NCBI GenBank assembly: GCA_963773605.1
Contig: CAVZBT010000016.1
Location: forward strand, 69,766-133,765
From: CAVZBT01 sp963773605
GTDB lineage: Bacteria > Acidobacteriota > UBA6911
DNA: 64,000 bases
Reading direction: 5' to 3'
The position numbers and the translations under genes were made by a program. A model generated the notes under the pieces. The model worked only from the letters and a program-made list of their open reading frames with translations. It had not been told where the DNA came from and made no database searches. This document shows positions 37,715 to 46,370 of this stretch, piece after piece. Positions within the stretch are counted from its first letter, which is position 1; each line of letters opens with the position of its first letter.

Positions 37715-37803
37715 ATCAGCGGCTCGCTAGAGAAACGAAAAAAATCCACTGCGTTACAGGCGTTTCCACCATTTCCAGGAGAAGATGGAGCCCGGTGGAT
37801 CGA

Positions 37804-39612
37804 TCACGTCGAGCCGGTCCTGGACCTTGTCGAGAGCATCCTGCACCTGCCGGATTTGGCTGGTGCTGTCCCCCACGGGGCGATTTCGGCATAAAGCGAA
37901 AGCGCGTTTTCCAGGTCGTCCTTGGCGCGCGAGAGCATGTCTTTCTCCTGCGGCTGGCCGCGCAACCGTGCCGCTCCCTGCCAGTACTGCAGGCCCCTGT
38001 TCTTGAATGCATCGGCGCGCTGCGCCTGTTCCCGTTTTCCGGGCTTGTGGCCGAGCGATTCGGCTCGCTCCAGCTCGCTGGTGCCGCGGTCAAAATCCCG
38101 CAGCGAGTAAATGTAGACGCGCGCCATCCCAAGGTGCGGGTCGGGCCACTTGGGGTTGAGCGCGGCCGCCCGCTGGAATGCGGCAATGGCCTCCGGGTCC
38201 TTCTTGTTTATCCTCAGGATGTGGCCGTCGGCATAGGACAGCATGGCCGCGGCTTTCCTGTCCGCAGGGTCAAGCTCCCGGGCGTGCTGCATCAGGCGTT
38301 TGCAGCGGACCCAGTCCCCCTCCCGCACCCGCGGGGCGTCGCTGTCCCTGTATTCGTCGGCCGTCCCCTGGCATCGCTCCAGGAGCAGCTTTTCCAGCGG
38401 AAGGCGCACCACGAGCGTGGACAGCCCTGTCGGGCTGCGCTGCTTCAACTGCTCGTATCGGTCCCAGGCCGCGTCCCCGTCCAGCTGGCCGCTCTCCAGG
38501 ACGGACGCGAGGCGGCCGGCGTCCCGGTAGACCATGCCTTCCTGGACGAAAAGCGCCAGCAAGGCCAGACCCAGCGCGGGGATCCCGATCTTCAGGGCGA
38601 TTTTCAGCCGGCGCGTCCAGGCAGGCGGCAGGGACCGGGTCCTGCGCGTTTCCATCCCGGCGCCTGGAGACGCGGGGGGGAGCGGCGGAGGCGAGACCGG
38701 CTCCGCCGGCTCGACCGGATCGGTCCGGCGAGTCTCTTCGCTCTCGCGGGCAGCCTCGGTCGGTGCGCCGGCCAGGAACGCACGCAGGTCGTCCTCGAAA
38801 GCGCGGGCGGTCGGATACCGCCGGCCGGTGGACTGAGCCAGCGCCTTGAACGCAATCTGCTGCAACTCGAGCGGAGCTGTATCCGGCAGCGGCTGGGGCG
38901 GAGTGCGGGAGCGTACGACGCGCTCAAGGCTTTCGGTGGACGGGGCCTCGAACGGCGGCTTCCCGCCCAGCATCTCATAGAGGACTACCCCCACCGACCA
39001 CAGGTCCGACATCTCGTCGATGCGGCCCGTGTCGAGCCGCTCCGGCGACGCGTAGGAAACGCTGCCAAAGAAATTGCTGGTGAGCTTCCGGGTGAGGGAC
39101 AATCCCTTCGCGATGCCGAAGTCGAGCACGCGCACGCGTCCGTCGGGGCCGATGCGGATGTTCTTCGGTTTGATGTCGCCGTGAACCACGGCGCGCAATT
39201 CCCTGCCGTCCACCTGCAGCGTGGCACTGTGCGCGACGGCGAGAATGCTGCACAAGTCCGCCGCAACCCGGGCAGCCTCGTGAGGCTCTACGGGTCCCTC
39301 CCGGATGAGTTCGGAGAGATCCCGCCCTTCTACATACTCCATGTCTATGAAGAAGAAATCGTCGATGTCGCCGTAGCCGTGTATCTGCGGGATGCGGGGT
39401 TCAACGCTCGAGAGTTCCGCCTGTAGTTGCGCCCCGAGCCTCTCGGCGGCGACGATTTCCGGGCCGTCCTGGCCCGATCCGTGCTCGACCAGCTTCAGGG
39501 CGACCTGCGTGTTCTTGCGCGTGTCGAGCGCGAGGTAGACGTCGGCCATCCCGCCCCGACCGAGTTTCTCGAGTACCTGGTAATCGCCGATGCTTTGGAG
39601 GAAGGTCTTCAT
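37804..39612 (-). CDS. PknB-like membrane Ser/Thr kinase with TPR region
   Basis: 602 residues as read. The kinase domain (about 11-280) has LGRGGMADVY, VALK (K40), HGDIKPKN (D146) and DFG (D164). The catalytic motif is HGD rather than HRD, so it is a non-RD kinase. A Pro-rich stretch, a membrane helix (about 338-357) and extracytoplasmic TPR-like repeats (AIAAFQRAAALNPKWPDPHLG) follow; no PASTA repeats are present. The start overlaps the phosphatase stop by four bases. The C-terminal 30 residues look wrong: a one-base change in the C5 run at about 37870-37874 would switch to a frame reading IRQVQDALDKVQDRL and ending at 37754. The true end may therefore be 37754. Confidence 0.9.
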   Translation of the reverse strand: MKTFLQSIGDYQVLEKLGRGGMADVYLALDTRKNTQVALKLVEHGSGQDGPEIVAAERLGAQLQAELSSVEPRIPQIHGYGDIDDFFFIDMEYVEGRDLSELIREGPVEPHEAARVAADLCSILAVAHSATLQVDGRELRAVVHGDIKPKNIRIGPDGRVRVLDFGIAKGLSLTRKLTSNFFGSVSYASPERLDTGRIDEMSDLWSVGVVLYEMLGGKPPFEAPSTESLERVVRSRTPPQPLPDTAPLELQQIAFKALAQSTGRRYPTARAFEDDLRAFLAGAPTEAARESEETRRTDPVEPAEPVSPPPLPPASPGAGMETRRTRSLPPAWTRRLKIALKIGIPALGLALLALFVQEGMVYRDAGRLASVLESGQLDGDAAWDRYEQLKQRSPTGLSTLVVRLPLEKLLLERCQGTADEYRDSDAPRVREGDWVRCKRLMQHARELDPADRKAAAMLSYADGHILRINKKDPEAIAAFQRAAALNPKWPDPHLGMARVYIYSLRDFDRGTSELERAESLGHKPGKREQAQRADAFKNRGLQYWQGAARLRGQPQEKDMLSRAKDDLENALSLYAEIAPWGTAPAKSGRCRMLSTRSRTGST

Positions 39613-41270
39613 CTCGCCCCGGACTTCACTACAGCCACCGCGCCGCCTTTATTCGGCTTTGCTCCGGCACCGAAATAGTTCCCCATCATTCGTTCCTTCA
39701 TGTGGTCCAGGGGCACCCGGATACCTTCGGCGGCGTTGCCCGAGATCATGTTGCGCAGGACAGCGGGCTCGGCATTCTCGGTGATGGCGATCCCCGGACC
39801 GGGCCGGCCGGCGCGGAAACCGTTCCCCTGGATGATGTTTCCGACCAGGCGCGGGCGGGCGGTTCCAGTCACAACAATGCCTGCACCCGAGTTGTTGTAG
39901 ATGTAGCTGCCGGTCAGGGCGGCCCGGGAATTCCCGCCTATCCACACACCCGCGCCCGCGGCGCCCGTGACCTCCACGTTGGTCATGCGCACGTCCGAGT
40001 TCACGACCCGGACCCCGATTGGGAATGCAGATTCCGGACCCGCCCGAATCACGATGCCCGACAATTCGGACAGCTTGACCCCGTCCGCAATGACCGCCGC
40101 GTCGTCGAGCGCAAGCGGGTGCGCTACCCGGACCACTACCTCGCCGGGGGACCTGGCCATGACACTCACGCCCTCCTTGAGCCGGAGCGGCCCGCGGTAC
40201 TCGCCGGGGGCAACGACGATCCGGTCGCCTGGACGCGCCTGGTCCAGAGCGTCCAGGATCGTAGCGTATTCTGCGCCGGCGGGGTCGACAGACAAAATCC
40301 GCGGCGCGACGGCACCCTGCAGCGGTGTGTCTTCCGGCTGCCCCTGCGGCCGCAGCCGCCCCTGCCATTCGTGAAACAGGAACGCAAGCAGCGCGCCGAC
40401 GGCCATGCCCACGAGGACGAATTTCCATGCAGCGCGCCGGCGCACCCTGATGACGGGGGGTTCGTCCGGCGGAGTGACCGCGCGTGCGGCACCGGCGGGC
40501 GTTCGTCCTCCCGCGAAACCCTCGCCTGCCACAATGATAACGGAAACGTTGTCTTTGCCACCCGCGGCATTCGCCCGGCGGATGAGGTCCCGCACGCCCT
40601 CGCGGGGATCGCCCGGGTTGAGCTCGACGGTCTTGAGTATCTCCGCGGAGGTCAGCATGTCCGAGAGCCCGTCGGAGCACAGCACCAGCGCGGAGTCGGG
40701 CTCGAACCTGGCCTGGATATACTCGATGAAGTCCGGATCGTCGGGCTTGTGAGGCTGAGAGCCGATGTCGCGAAAAACCTCGTTGCGCCGGGGGTGTCGC
40801 ATGGCCTCCAGCTCGGTCACTTCGCCCGCGTCCTCGCGCCTTCCCACCGGGGAATGGTCCGGAGTCACTTTCCGCAGGGCGTGATTTCGGGCGACATACA
40901 GGCGGGTGTCCCCGACGTGACCGATATGCAGCGTCCCGTCCTCGATGACGGCGAGGGTCAGCACGCAGGCCATCCCCCGCCACTCCGCGTTGGCCTGGGA
41001 TAGCCGGTAGACCTCGTTGTTGGCGGCAGTGATCGCCTCGCGCACGCGCCGCGCGACGGTCCCCGTCTCCTGCTTCAGACGCCGTACGATCCAGTCGAGC
41101 GCAGTCTGGGCAGCCTCCTCCCCCGCCGCCTCCCCGCCCATCCCGTCGACGACCAGGAAAATCCCGCGCTCGGGATCACAGTAGACGCGGTCCTCGTTAT
41201 TCTCCCGCAGCTTTCCGGGGTCTGTCTCGGCCCACGCGCTCCAGGTGACACCGGTTCTAACGTTTGCCAC
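39609..41270 (-). CDS. PstP-like PP2C phosphatase with external beta-helix domain
   Basis: 553 residues. The PP2C domain (about 1-245) has NEDRVYCD, VVDGMGG, GHVGDTRLY, TPDHSPVG, CSDGLSDML and GKDNVSVII. A membrane helix follows at about 282-300 (WKFVLVGMAVGALLAFLF). After it comes a parallel beta-helix of about 230 residues (TILDALDQARPGDRIVVAPGEY, NVEVTGAAGAGVWIGG, SYIYNNSGAGIVVTG) that should lie outside the cytoplasm. PstP-type phosphatases reverse PknA/PknB phosphorylation; the beta-helix could bind glycan. The start is GTG at 41270, three bases after a small membrane ORF. It overlaps the kinase start by four bases. Confidence 0.9.
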   Translation of the reverse strand: MANVRTGVTWSAWAETDPGKLRENNEDRVYCDPERGIFLVVDGMGGEAAGEEAAQTALDWIVRRLKQETGTVARRVREAITAANNEVYRLSQANAEWRGMACVLTLAVIEDGTLHIGHVGDTRLYVARNHALRKVTPDHSPVGRREDAGEVTELEAMRHPRRNEVFRDIGSQPHKPDDPDFIEYIQARFEPDSALVLCSDGLSDMLTSAEILKTVELNPGDPREGVRDLIRRANAAGGKDNVSVIIVAGEGFAGGRTPAGAARAVTPPDEPPVIRVRRRAAWKFVLVGMAVGALLAFLFHEWQGRLRPQGQPEDTPLQGAVAPRILSVDPAGAEYATILDALDQARPGDRIVVAPGEYRGPLRLKEGVSVMARSPGEVVVRVAHPLALDDAAVIADGVKLSELSGIVIRAGPESAFPIGVRVVNSDVRMTNVEVTGAAGAGVWIGGNSRAALTGSYIYNNSGAGIVVTGTARPRLVGNIIQGNGFRAGRPGPGIAITENAEPAVLRNMISGNAAEGIRVPLDHMKERMMGNYFGAGAKPNKGGAVAVVKSGAR

Positions 41271-41273
41271 GGG

Positions 41274-41384
41274 TTATCTCGAGTCCTCCCCTGACGAGGA
41301 TAACAGATGCGCGGCGAAGATGTAGGCGACCACGACGATCAGCAGCGCCAGGAACCCGTACCTCGCCCAGTAATAAAACGTCAT
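41274..41384 (-). CDS. 36-residue single-helix membrane protein inside the kinase operon
   Basis: The stop TGA of the FHA gene overlaps an ATG at 41384 (ATGA). The frame gives 36 codons: a short basic, aromatic start MTFYYWARYG, a hydrophobic helix FLALLIVVVAYIFAAHLL and an acidic tail ending GEDSR. TAA at 41274-41276 is followed three bases later by the GTG of the phosphatase gene, so the ORF fits exactly between two genes. Overlap coupling, operon position and a clean hydrophobic helix all argue it is real. No family is recognised. It may modulate the kinase, the phosphatase or the RodA-PBP protein. Confidence 0.65.
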   Translation of the reverse strand: MTFYYWARYGFLALLIVVVAYIFAAHLLSSSGEDSR

Positions 41385-42175
41385 AGACTCTCGAAATCGA
41401 TAACCACTTTGTCGGCAAGCTTGAGCCTGGCCTTCGATGGAATCCGCACCCACTCCTTGTGAGCGACCTTGTTGCCGTCGACGGCCGTGCCGAAGCGACT
41501 GACGTCCTGGATGTAGAACTCCCGGCTCGTCTCGTCCCGCCGCAGGTAGACGTGCTGGCGTGAAATATCCGCAGGTCCGTCCAGTTGCAGGTCGCAGTAC
41601 TCGGCCCTGCCCCCGCGCCCGATCGCGATCTCCGGGTTGGTCATCAGGTATTCCCGACGCTGCCCCTCCTTGTCGGTGTAGGTCAGGCGCGCCACCGGGT
41701 TGCCGGCCTCTGCCTGCGCATTTTCGGCGGAGCGGTTCAGCTTCCTGGTTTCGCCTCCCGAACGGATCGTGACCATGCGCTGGGTCTTCGCGCCGGCGCC
41801 GAACTCCTTCTGTTGCGGCAGTGTCAGGCGCGAGTCGATGAGAATGTCCCCCGGGGCAAGCTCCTCGTCTTCATCCAAGTGGAACTTCACGTGCCAGTCG
41901 CTCTCGGCGGCCTCGGTCTTGGGGCCGCCCCGTTTGAGGCCAGGGACCAGGGATTTCCGCGTGGTCTGGACACGGGCCAGCTCCTCTTTCAGCGCGCGCC
42001 TCGCCTCTTCCCGAATCCTGGGGAGGATGGCGGCGAGGCGCTCGTAGTCCTGCCGGTGCAGGTAGACATCATAGTGGCTCGCGACCAACGTGGTGAACAG
42101 GAGCGGTTCCTGCGATTCCCTCATGTTTTCCAGGATGGCCAGGATGATCTCTTTGCCCGTGGCTCTAGCGTCCAT
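41381..42175 (-). CDS. FHA-domain protein with DUF3662-like N-terminus
   Basis: 264 residues. The N-terminal 100 (ILAILENMRESQEPLLFTTL, ASHYDVYLHRQDYERL) resemble the DUF3662-type region. A linker follows, then a C-terminal FHA domain (IAIGRGGRAEYCDLQL, ISRQHVYLRRD, SRFGTAVDGNKV) expected to bind phosphothreonine. It is probably the first gene of the operon and a distant paralogue of the last. I took the ATG at 42175 (GAGG upstream); a GTG at 42208 would add 11 residues. The stop overlaps the small membrane ORF. Confidence 0.85.
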   Translation of the reverse strand: MDARATGKEIILAILENMRESQEPLLFTTLVASHYDVYLHRQDYERLAAILPRIREEARRALKEELARVQTTRKSLVPGLKRGGPKTEAAESDWHVKFHLDEDEELAPGDILIDSRLTLPQQKEFGAGAKTQRMVTIRSGGETRKLNRSAENAQAEAGNPVARLTYTDKEGQRREYLMTNPEIAIGRGGRAEYCDLQLDGPADISRQHVYLRRDETSREFYIQDVSRFGTAVDGNKVAHKEWVRIPSKARLKLADKVVIDFESL

Positions 42176-42377
42176 GAATGCAAGGCCTCGAAGGTCAAGT
42201 TTAGACACAGAGAAAATTTTCTGTCAATGCGGGCACACCTCAACCATGGGTGTCCTGGAGTTACAACGAACGAACCGCAGGATTTGTTCCCGTGAACCTC
42301 TTATTTTCCGCTTTACTCCCGGCTTGCCTATTTATTATCCTGCCGCCAAGAAGTTCCCTCGATAGGCGGAGCCCCCT

Positions 42378-42794
42378 ATGACCCACCGCGTGGTGACGGC
42401 GCTATCGTGCATCTTTATGGCGGCAAGCGGGTCAAGCCAGATTCACGGCCCGCAAAAGATCGACCCGCAGGCGCAGCTGATGAAGTACTACCGCCAGTAC
42501 CCGGATCGGTACATCCGCATCTCGAAGGAATCGTGGCGGTACAACGAGAAGACCCGTGCGGCCCAGCATTCGTTTACCCTCAATAACACGGCGATGGTGC
42601 CGTACTGCGAGATTCAGGTCCGGTTCGAGTACCAGGATGAAAAGGGGACGACCATAGCGACCCAATCGCAACAAGTCGCCGGCATCCTCCAGCCCTATCG
42701 ACCCGTCCAGCAAAAGGACCTCACGCTCAAAGCCATCCCGGCCCGGGCCGTGAACGTCGTGGTTTCGGTCTCCAGGGCCCTGGTTTGCCGCTAG
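42378..42794 (+). CDS. Small exported protein, function unknown
   Basis: 138 residues with a short signal peptide (VVTALSCIFMAASGSSQ). The rest looks like a single beta-sandwich (FTLNNTAMVPYCEIQVRFEY, LTLKAIPARAVNVVVSVSRA), reminiscent of FxLYD-like domains, but I cannot assign a family. GGAG lies six bases before the ATG. It diverges from the kinase operon and could report on the same envelope process. The following 200 bp hold only a degraded repeat with CGGCTCGACGTGGC. Confidence 0.65.
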   Translation: MTHRVVTALSCIFMAASGSSQIHGPQKIDPQAQLMKYYRQYPDRYIRISKESWRYNEKTRAAQHSFTLNNTAMVPYCEIQVRFEYQDEKGTTIATQSQQVAGILQPYRPVQQKDLTLKAIPARAVNVVVSVSRALVCR

Positions 42795-42995
42795 AGACGT
42801 CGAGCCTCTGAAATTGCGAAGCATGCAGGAAATTTCACCGATCCCGGCCTCGGCCCACAGCCGTGGAGAGCAGCGGCTCGACGTGGCTTTCGGGCCGGCG
42901 CCGGGCCGCAGTCCCTTAGCCGATGCTCACGGGTCCCGCGCAACCCCGGAAGGCAAGACCGAGGCCCCGCACTTCCACAAGAGTCACTCCCGAAC

Positions 42996-44336
42996 TTACA
43001 GGAGGTTGCTGGCCAGCTCAGCCAGTTCCGAACGCTCCCCCTTCTCCAGGTTCACGTGGGCGTAAAGCCGCTGCCCCTTGAAGTGGTCGATCAGGTACGA
43101 CAGTCCGTTGGACTGCCCGTCCAGATAGGGGTGGTCGATCTGGTAGATGTCGCCGGTGAGAACCAGCTTGGCCCCCTCGCCCGCGCGGGTGATGATGGTC
43201 TTGATTTCGTGGGGAGTGAGGTTCTGGGCTTCGTCCACGATGAAGATCACCTTCGACAGGCTCCTGCCGCGGATGTAACTGAGCGGTTCGATGACGAGTT
43301 TCTCGTCCCTGATCAACTGGTCGATCTGCTGAAACTGCTTGTCGTCTTCACCGAACTGGCTCTGGATGACCCGCAGATTGTCCCACAGCGGCTGCATGTA
43401 GGGGGCAAGCTTGCTCTCGATGTCGCCCGGCAGATACCCCATGTCCTTGTTGCTGAGCGGAACGACGGGCCTGGCCATGAAGATCTGGCGGTACTGCTTC
43501 TTGACCTGGATGGCGCTTGCGAGGGCCAGCAGCGTTTTGCCGGTGCCGGCCTTGCCGGTCAGAGTCACCAGCGGGATGCTGGTGCGCGTCAGGGCATCGA
43601 TGGCGAAGGTCTGTTCCGCGTTTCTTGGTTTGATCCCGTAGGCCGCCACCTTGTCCAGCCTTCGCAGCGAGCCGGCATCGGTGTCGAAAAACGCGAGCGC
43701 CGACCGGGTGGCGTTGCGCAGGATGAAATACTTGTTCGGCACGAGGTCGAGCTTGAGCGCCGTCGCCTGCGCCGCGGGGAGCTCATAGGGCGGCTGATAC
43801 AGCGCCGTCAGGATTGCGTCGTCGACGTCCTCGACGACCTCTTTGCCACTGTACAACTCCTCGATGCTGCGCACGCGGTCCGTCGTGTAGTCCTGCGCCG
43901 GGATGCAGAGCGCTTTGGCCTTCATCCGCAGGTTCACGTCTTTCGTGACCAGGATGACCGACTTGTTCCTGTGCGCCTTTTTATGCAGGTCGAGAGCCAC
44001 GCTGAGGATGCGGTGATCCGGGTTGTCCTCGCGGAACACTTCCTGGATCTCCGGGCTCAGCCCCTTGGTAATCGCGACCCGGACCTTTCCCTTCCCCTTC
44101 CCGAGAGGGATGCCGCCGTCGAAAACGGCGTTTCCTGAGAGCGAATCGAGCGTCCGTGCGAACTCGCGGGCGTTGAAGTTGATTACCTGGCTCCCCCGCT
44201 TGAAGTGATCGATCTCCTCAATGACGGCGAGCGGGATGACGACGTCGTTCTCCTGGAAGCGGTGGATGCAGGTCGCGTCGTGCAGGATAACGTTGGTGTC
44301 GAGGATGAATGTCTTTGCGCGTTTGCGTTCGGGCAT
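42996..44336 (-). CDS. PhoH2-type protein: PIN domain plus PhoH ATPase
   Basis: 446 residues. An N-terminal PIN RNase domain (LDTNVILHD with D13; IPLAVIEEID; NPDHRILSVAL; LVTKDVNLRMKAK) is joined to a PhoH ATPase with Walker A GKAGTGKT (261-268), MARPVVPLSN and VDEAQNLTPHEIKTI. PhoH2 proteins are reported to unwind and cleave RNA. Length and order match the family. The ribosome site is weak. It faces away from the RNase Z gene, giving two RNA-processing genes side by side. Confidence 0.93.
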   Translation of the reverse strand: MPERKRAKTFILDTNVILHDATCIHRFQENDVVIPLAVIEEIDHFKRGSQVINFNAREFARTLDSLSGNAVFDGGIPLGKGKGKVRVAITKGLSPEIQEVFREDNPDHRILSVALDLHKKAHRNKSVILVTKDVNLRMKAKALCIPAQDYTTDRVRSIEELYSGKEVVEDVDDAILTALYQPPYELPAAQATALKLDLVPNKYFILRNATRSALAFFDTDAGSLRRLDKVAAYGIKPRNAEQTFAIDALTRTSIPLVTLTGKAGTGKTLLALASAIQVKKQYRQIFMARPVVPLSNKDMGYLPGDIESKLAPYMQPLWDNLRVIQSQFGEDDKQFQQIDQLIRDEKLVIEPLSYIRGRSLSKVIFIVDEAQNLTPHEIKTIITRAGEGAKLVLTGDIYQIDHPYLDGQSNGLSYLIDHFKGQRLYAHVNLEKGERSELAELASNLL

Positions 44337-44390
44337 GCCGTGATTATGGGGTACTTTCCCCCCGCGGTCAAAACCCCAGTGGCAATCCGG

Positions 44391-44404
44391 GGGTCAGGTC
44401 TCAA
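44391..44404 (+). repeat. Third copy of the GGGTCAGGTCT motif
   Basis: GGGTCAGGTCTCAA matches the outer part of the inverted repeats at 18821-18835 and 19274-19288. It lies in the divergent gap between phoH2 and RNase Z, which otherwise shows no clear signal. Confidence 0.4.
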
Positions 44405-44553
44405 TAATTGCGTTCTTGGCTCCGCCCGGCTTCGAGGTGAGGCGCCGCTGTCAGGCAGGTCTGGAGGGCAGGGGCCAGGGGCGCGGCGCCGGGGGCGATT
44501 GACCTGACGGATTTTGCGCTGATACCTCCAGGCTGATCCGCTATGCTGTGCGG

Positions 44554-45498
44554 ATGAGCCAGCGGGAATTCGTCGCCCTCGGCACCGCGAGCCAGACCCC
44601 GACCCGGGAGAGAAGCCACAACAGCTACTTTCTCCGCTGGGACGAGGAGGGGTTCTTGTTCGACCCCGGCGAAGGCACCCAGCGTCAACTGATCCATGCC
44701 GAGGTCTCCGCGTGCGGCGTCCACCGCGTCTGCCTCACTCATTTCCACGGCGATCACTGCCTGGGCCTTCCGGGACTGCTCCAGCGCATGTCGCTGAACA
44801 GGTGCCCGCACCCGGTGGATGTCTATTACCCGGAGGAGGGCCAGCCTTACTTCGAGCGGCTGCGGTTCGCATCGGTCTATTACTCGCAGCTGAACGTGAT
44901 CCCGCACGCCGTACGCGCGGCGGAGGCCGGTCTGGTCGAATTGTGGCGCGGGGATAAGTACGTCTTATACGCGCACGCCCTGGAGCACTCGATCCCGACG
45001 ATCGGCTACCGGATCGAGGAACTGGAGCGACGCCATTTCGTTCCGTCAAAGCTGGAATCGGCCGGCATCTCGGGGCCGGCCGTCGGCGCATTGTTACGGC
45101 ACGGTTCGGTATGTGTGAACGGAAGGAAAATCACCCTCGAGGAGACCACGGTCATGCGGCCCGGGAGCGTCGTCGCCTTTGTGATGGACACACGACCCTG
45201 TCCCGGCGCCACCGCTCTTGCGCGGGACGCCGATCTGCTGGTGATGGAGGCGACGTACGCTTCGCAGGAAAGCGCGCTGGCCGCGGCCTATGGTCACGCG
45301 ACGGCGCGGGACGCCGCGGAAACCGCACGCACGGCAGGAGCTCGGCGACTCGCGCTAACGCACTTTTCCGCGCGCTACCCCGACACCAGCCTCCACGTTG
45401 CGGAAGCGCGTGCGGTCTTCCCGGAAACGATCGCTTTGCAGGATCTGGACCGCGTAGTAATCCCACGCCGCCGCTCTGCGGCGCTCTGGGAGCCTTAG
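44554..45498 (+). CDS. rnz: Ribonuclease Z (metallo-beta-lactamase fold)
   Basis: 314 residues. THFHGDHCLGLPG (H63, H65, D67, H68) is the zinc motif. HALEHSIPTIGY, MDTRPCPGA and LTHFSARY supply the remaining ligands in RNase Z order. The enzyme matures tRNA 3' ends by endonucleolytic cleavage. I chose ATG 44554; a GTG two codons earlier is equally possible and no strong ribosome site helps. The MITE-like element at 45515 follows its stop by 16 bp. Confidence 0.9.
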   Translation: MSQREFVALGTASQTPTRERSHNSYFLRWDEEGFLFDPGEGTQRQLIHAEVSACGVHRVCLTHFHGDHCLGLPGLLQRMSLNRCPHPVDVYYPEEGQPYFERLRFASVYYSQLNVIPHAVRAAEAGLVELWRGDKYVLYAHALEHSIPTIGYRIEELERRHFVPSKLESAGISGPAVGALLRHGSVCVNGRKITLEETTVMRPGSVVAFVMDTRPCPGATALARDADLLVMEATYASQESALAAAYGHATARDAAETARTAGARRLALTHFSARYPDTSLHVAEARAVFPETIALQDLDRVVIPRRRSAALWEP

Positions 45499-45514
45499 GG
45501 TAACAGCGCAATTT

Positions 45515-45668
45515 GGAGTGCGGCGGCTCGACGCCGCTTTCCCGGGCTGCGCCTCGGCGCAGCCCTTCACCGCCAGAATCGCGCCCTAGTGACTTTAGAC
45601 GCATCTTCGGCAGAAGGCACCGAAGGACACGGTCGACCCGAATAGGGGGGCGGCGTCGAGCCGCCGCA
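45515..45668. mobile_element. MITE-like inverted-repeat element, second copy
   Basis: The left end (45515-45540) begins with the same 26 bp as the element at 16084. The right end at 45650-45668 (GCGGCGTCGAGCCGCCGCA) retains the inner 19 bp of the inverted terminus. Next to the left end, CCCGGGCTGCGCCTCGGCGC matches the reverse complement of the other copy's right flank. The middle, about 45580-45645, differs, so copies share ends rather than core. Confidence 0.6.
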
Positions 45669-45691
45669 CAATTTTCGAGGCGTCCCGATCC

Positions 45692-46156
45692 CTACTTGAC
45701 AATGTCGCTGAACGTGATCAGTTCAGCCTTGTACTGGGACGCAATCCCCTCCGCGCGCGCTTTGTCGCGGTACCCGAGAATTCCCCCGGCGACCTGCTTT
45801 TTGAATCCGTCCGAACGCAGGTACACGCCTTCTTCGGCTTTCATCCAGGTCCCCGACGGGTAGTCGGTCGTGAAATAGGCCGCGATGTTGGCCTTCTTCA
45901 CCTTGTTGGCATGCTGGACCATGCAGGCAACATCGTCAAACTTGCGCACGAACCCGTCCTTGGTGACGAACTCGGCGGCATAGCGTTTTTCCAGGATGGG
46001 TTTCTTGCAGAACAGGCACGTGTCGTCCGCAGCGATGTCCAGGGGTTTCGGGGCAACCTCGCCACCGCACGCAAGCAGCGCAGCCGCCGCACCGCAGAGC
46101 AGGATCGGACCGAGGATATTCCACAACCGCGTGTTGGGCCGAGAAATCGATCTCAT
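45692..46156 (-). CDS. NosL-like lipoprotein
   Basis: 154 residues. Lipobox LLAC near residue 30 marks a lipoprotein. DDTCLFCKKPIL and KFDDVACMVQHANK follow the NosL pattern (CxxC, then FDDxxCM), a periplasmic copper-binding family that supports nitrous oxide reductase and related copper sites. No nos genes adjoin it, so its client is unknown. AGGAGGTGA lies seven bases before the ATG, the best ribosome site seen here. Confidence 0.8.
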   Translation of the reverse strand: MRSISRPNTRLWNILGPILLCGAAAALLACGGEVAPKPLDIAADDTCLFCKKPILEKRYAAEFVTKDGFVRKFDDVACMVQHANKVKKANIAAYFTTDYPSGTWMKAEEGVYLRSDGFKKQVAGGILGYRDKARAEGIASQYKAELITFSDIVK

Positions 46157-46370
46157 GGGTCAGTCACCTCCTAGGTAAATGAGTGCGATGAGACTGGATG
46201 AGAAACGGCGCCTCCGATAGCCTGTCCCTTTTGTTGCACCTATATTGAGAACCCACAAGATTGTCCAGATAATAAATCTACGGCGCCCGGCTTTAAACAT
46301 TTTTCGCAAAACAACTCGGCCTGATATCCTGCCGGTTGCCGATCACCGATTCCCGTGCCGGGAGGCCACA

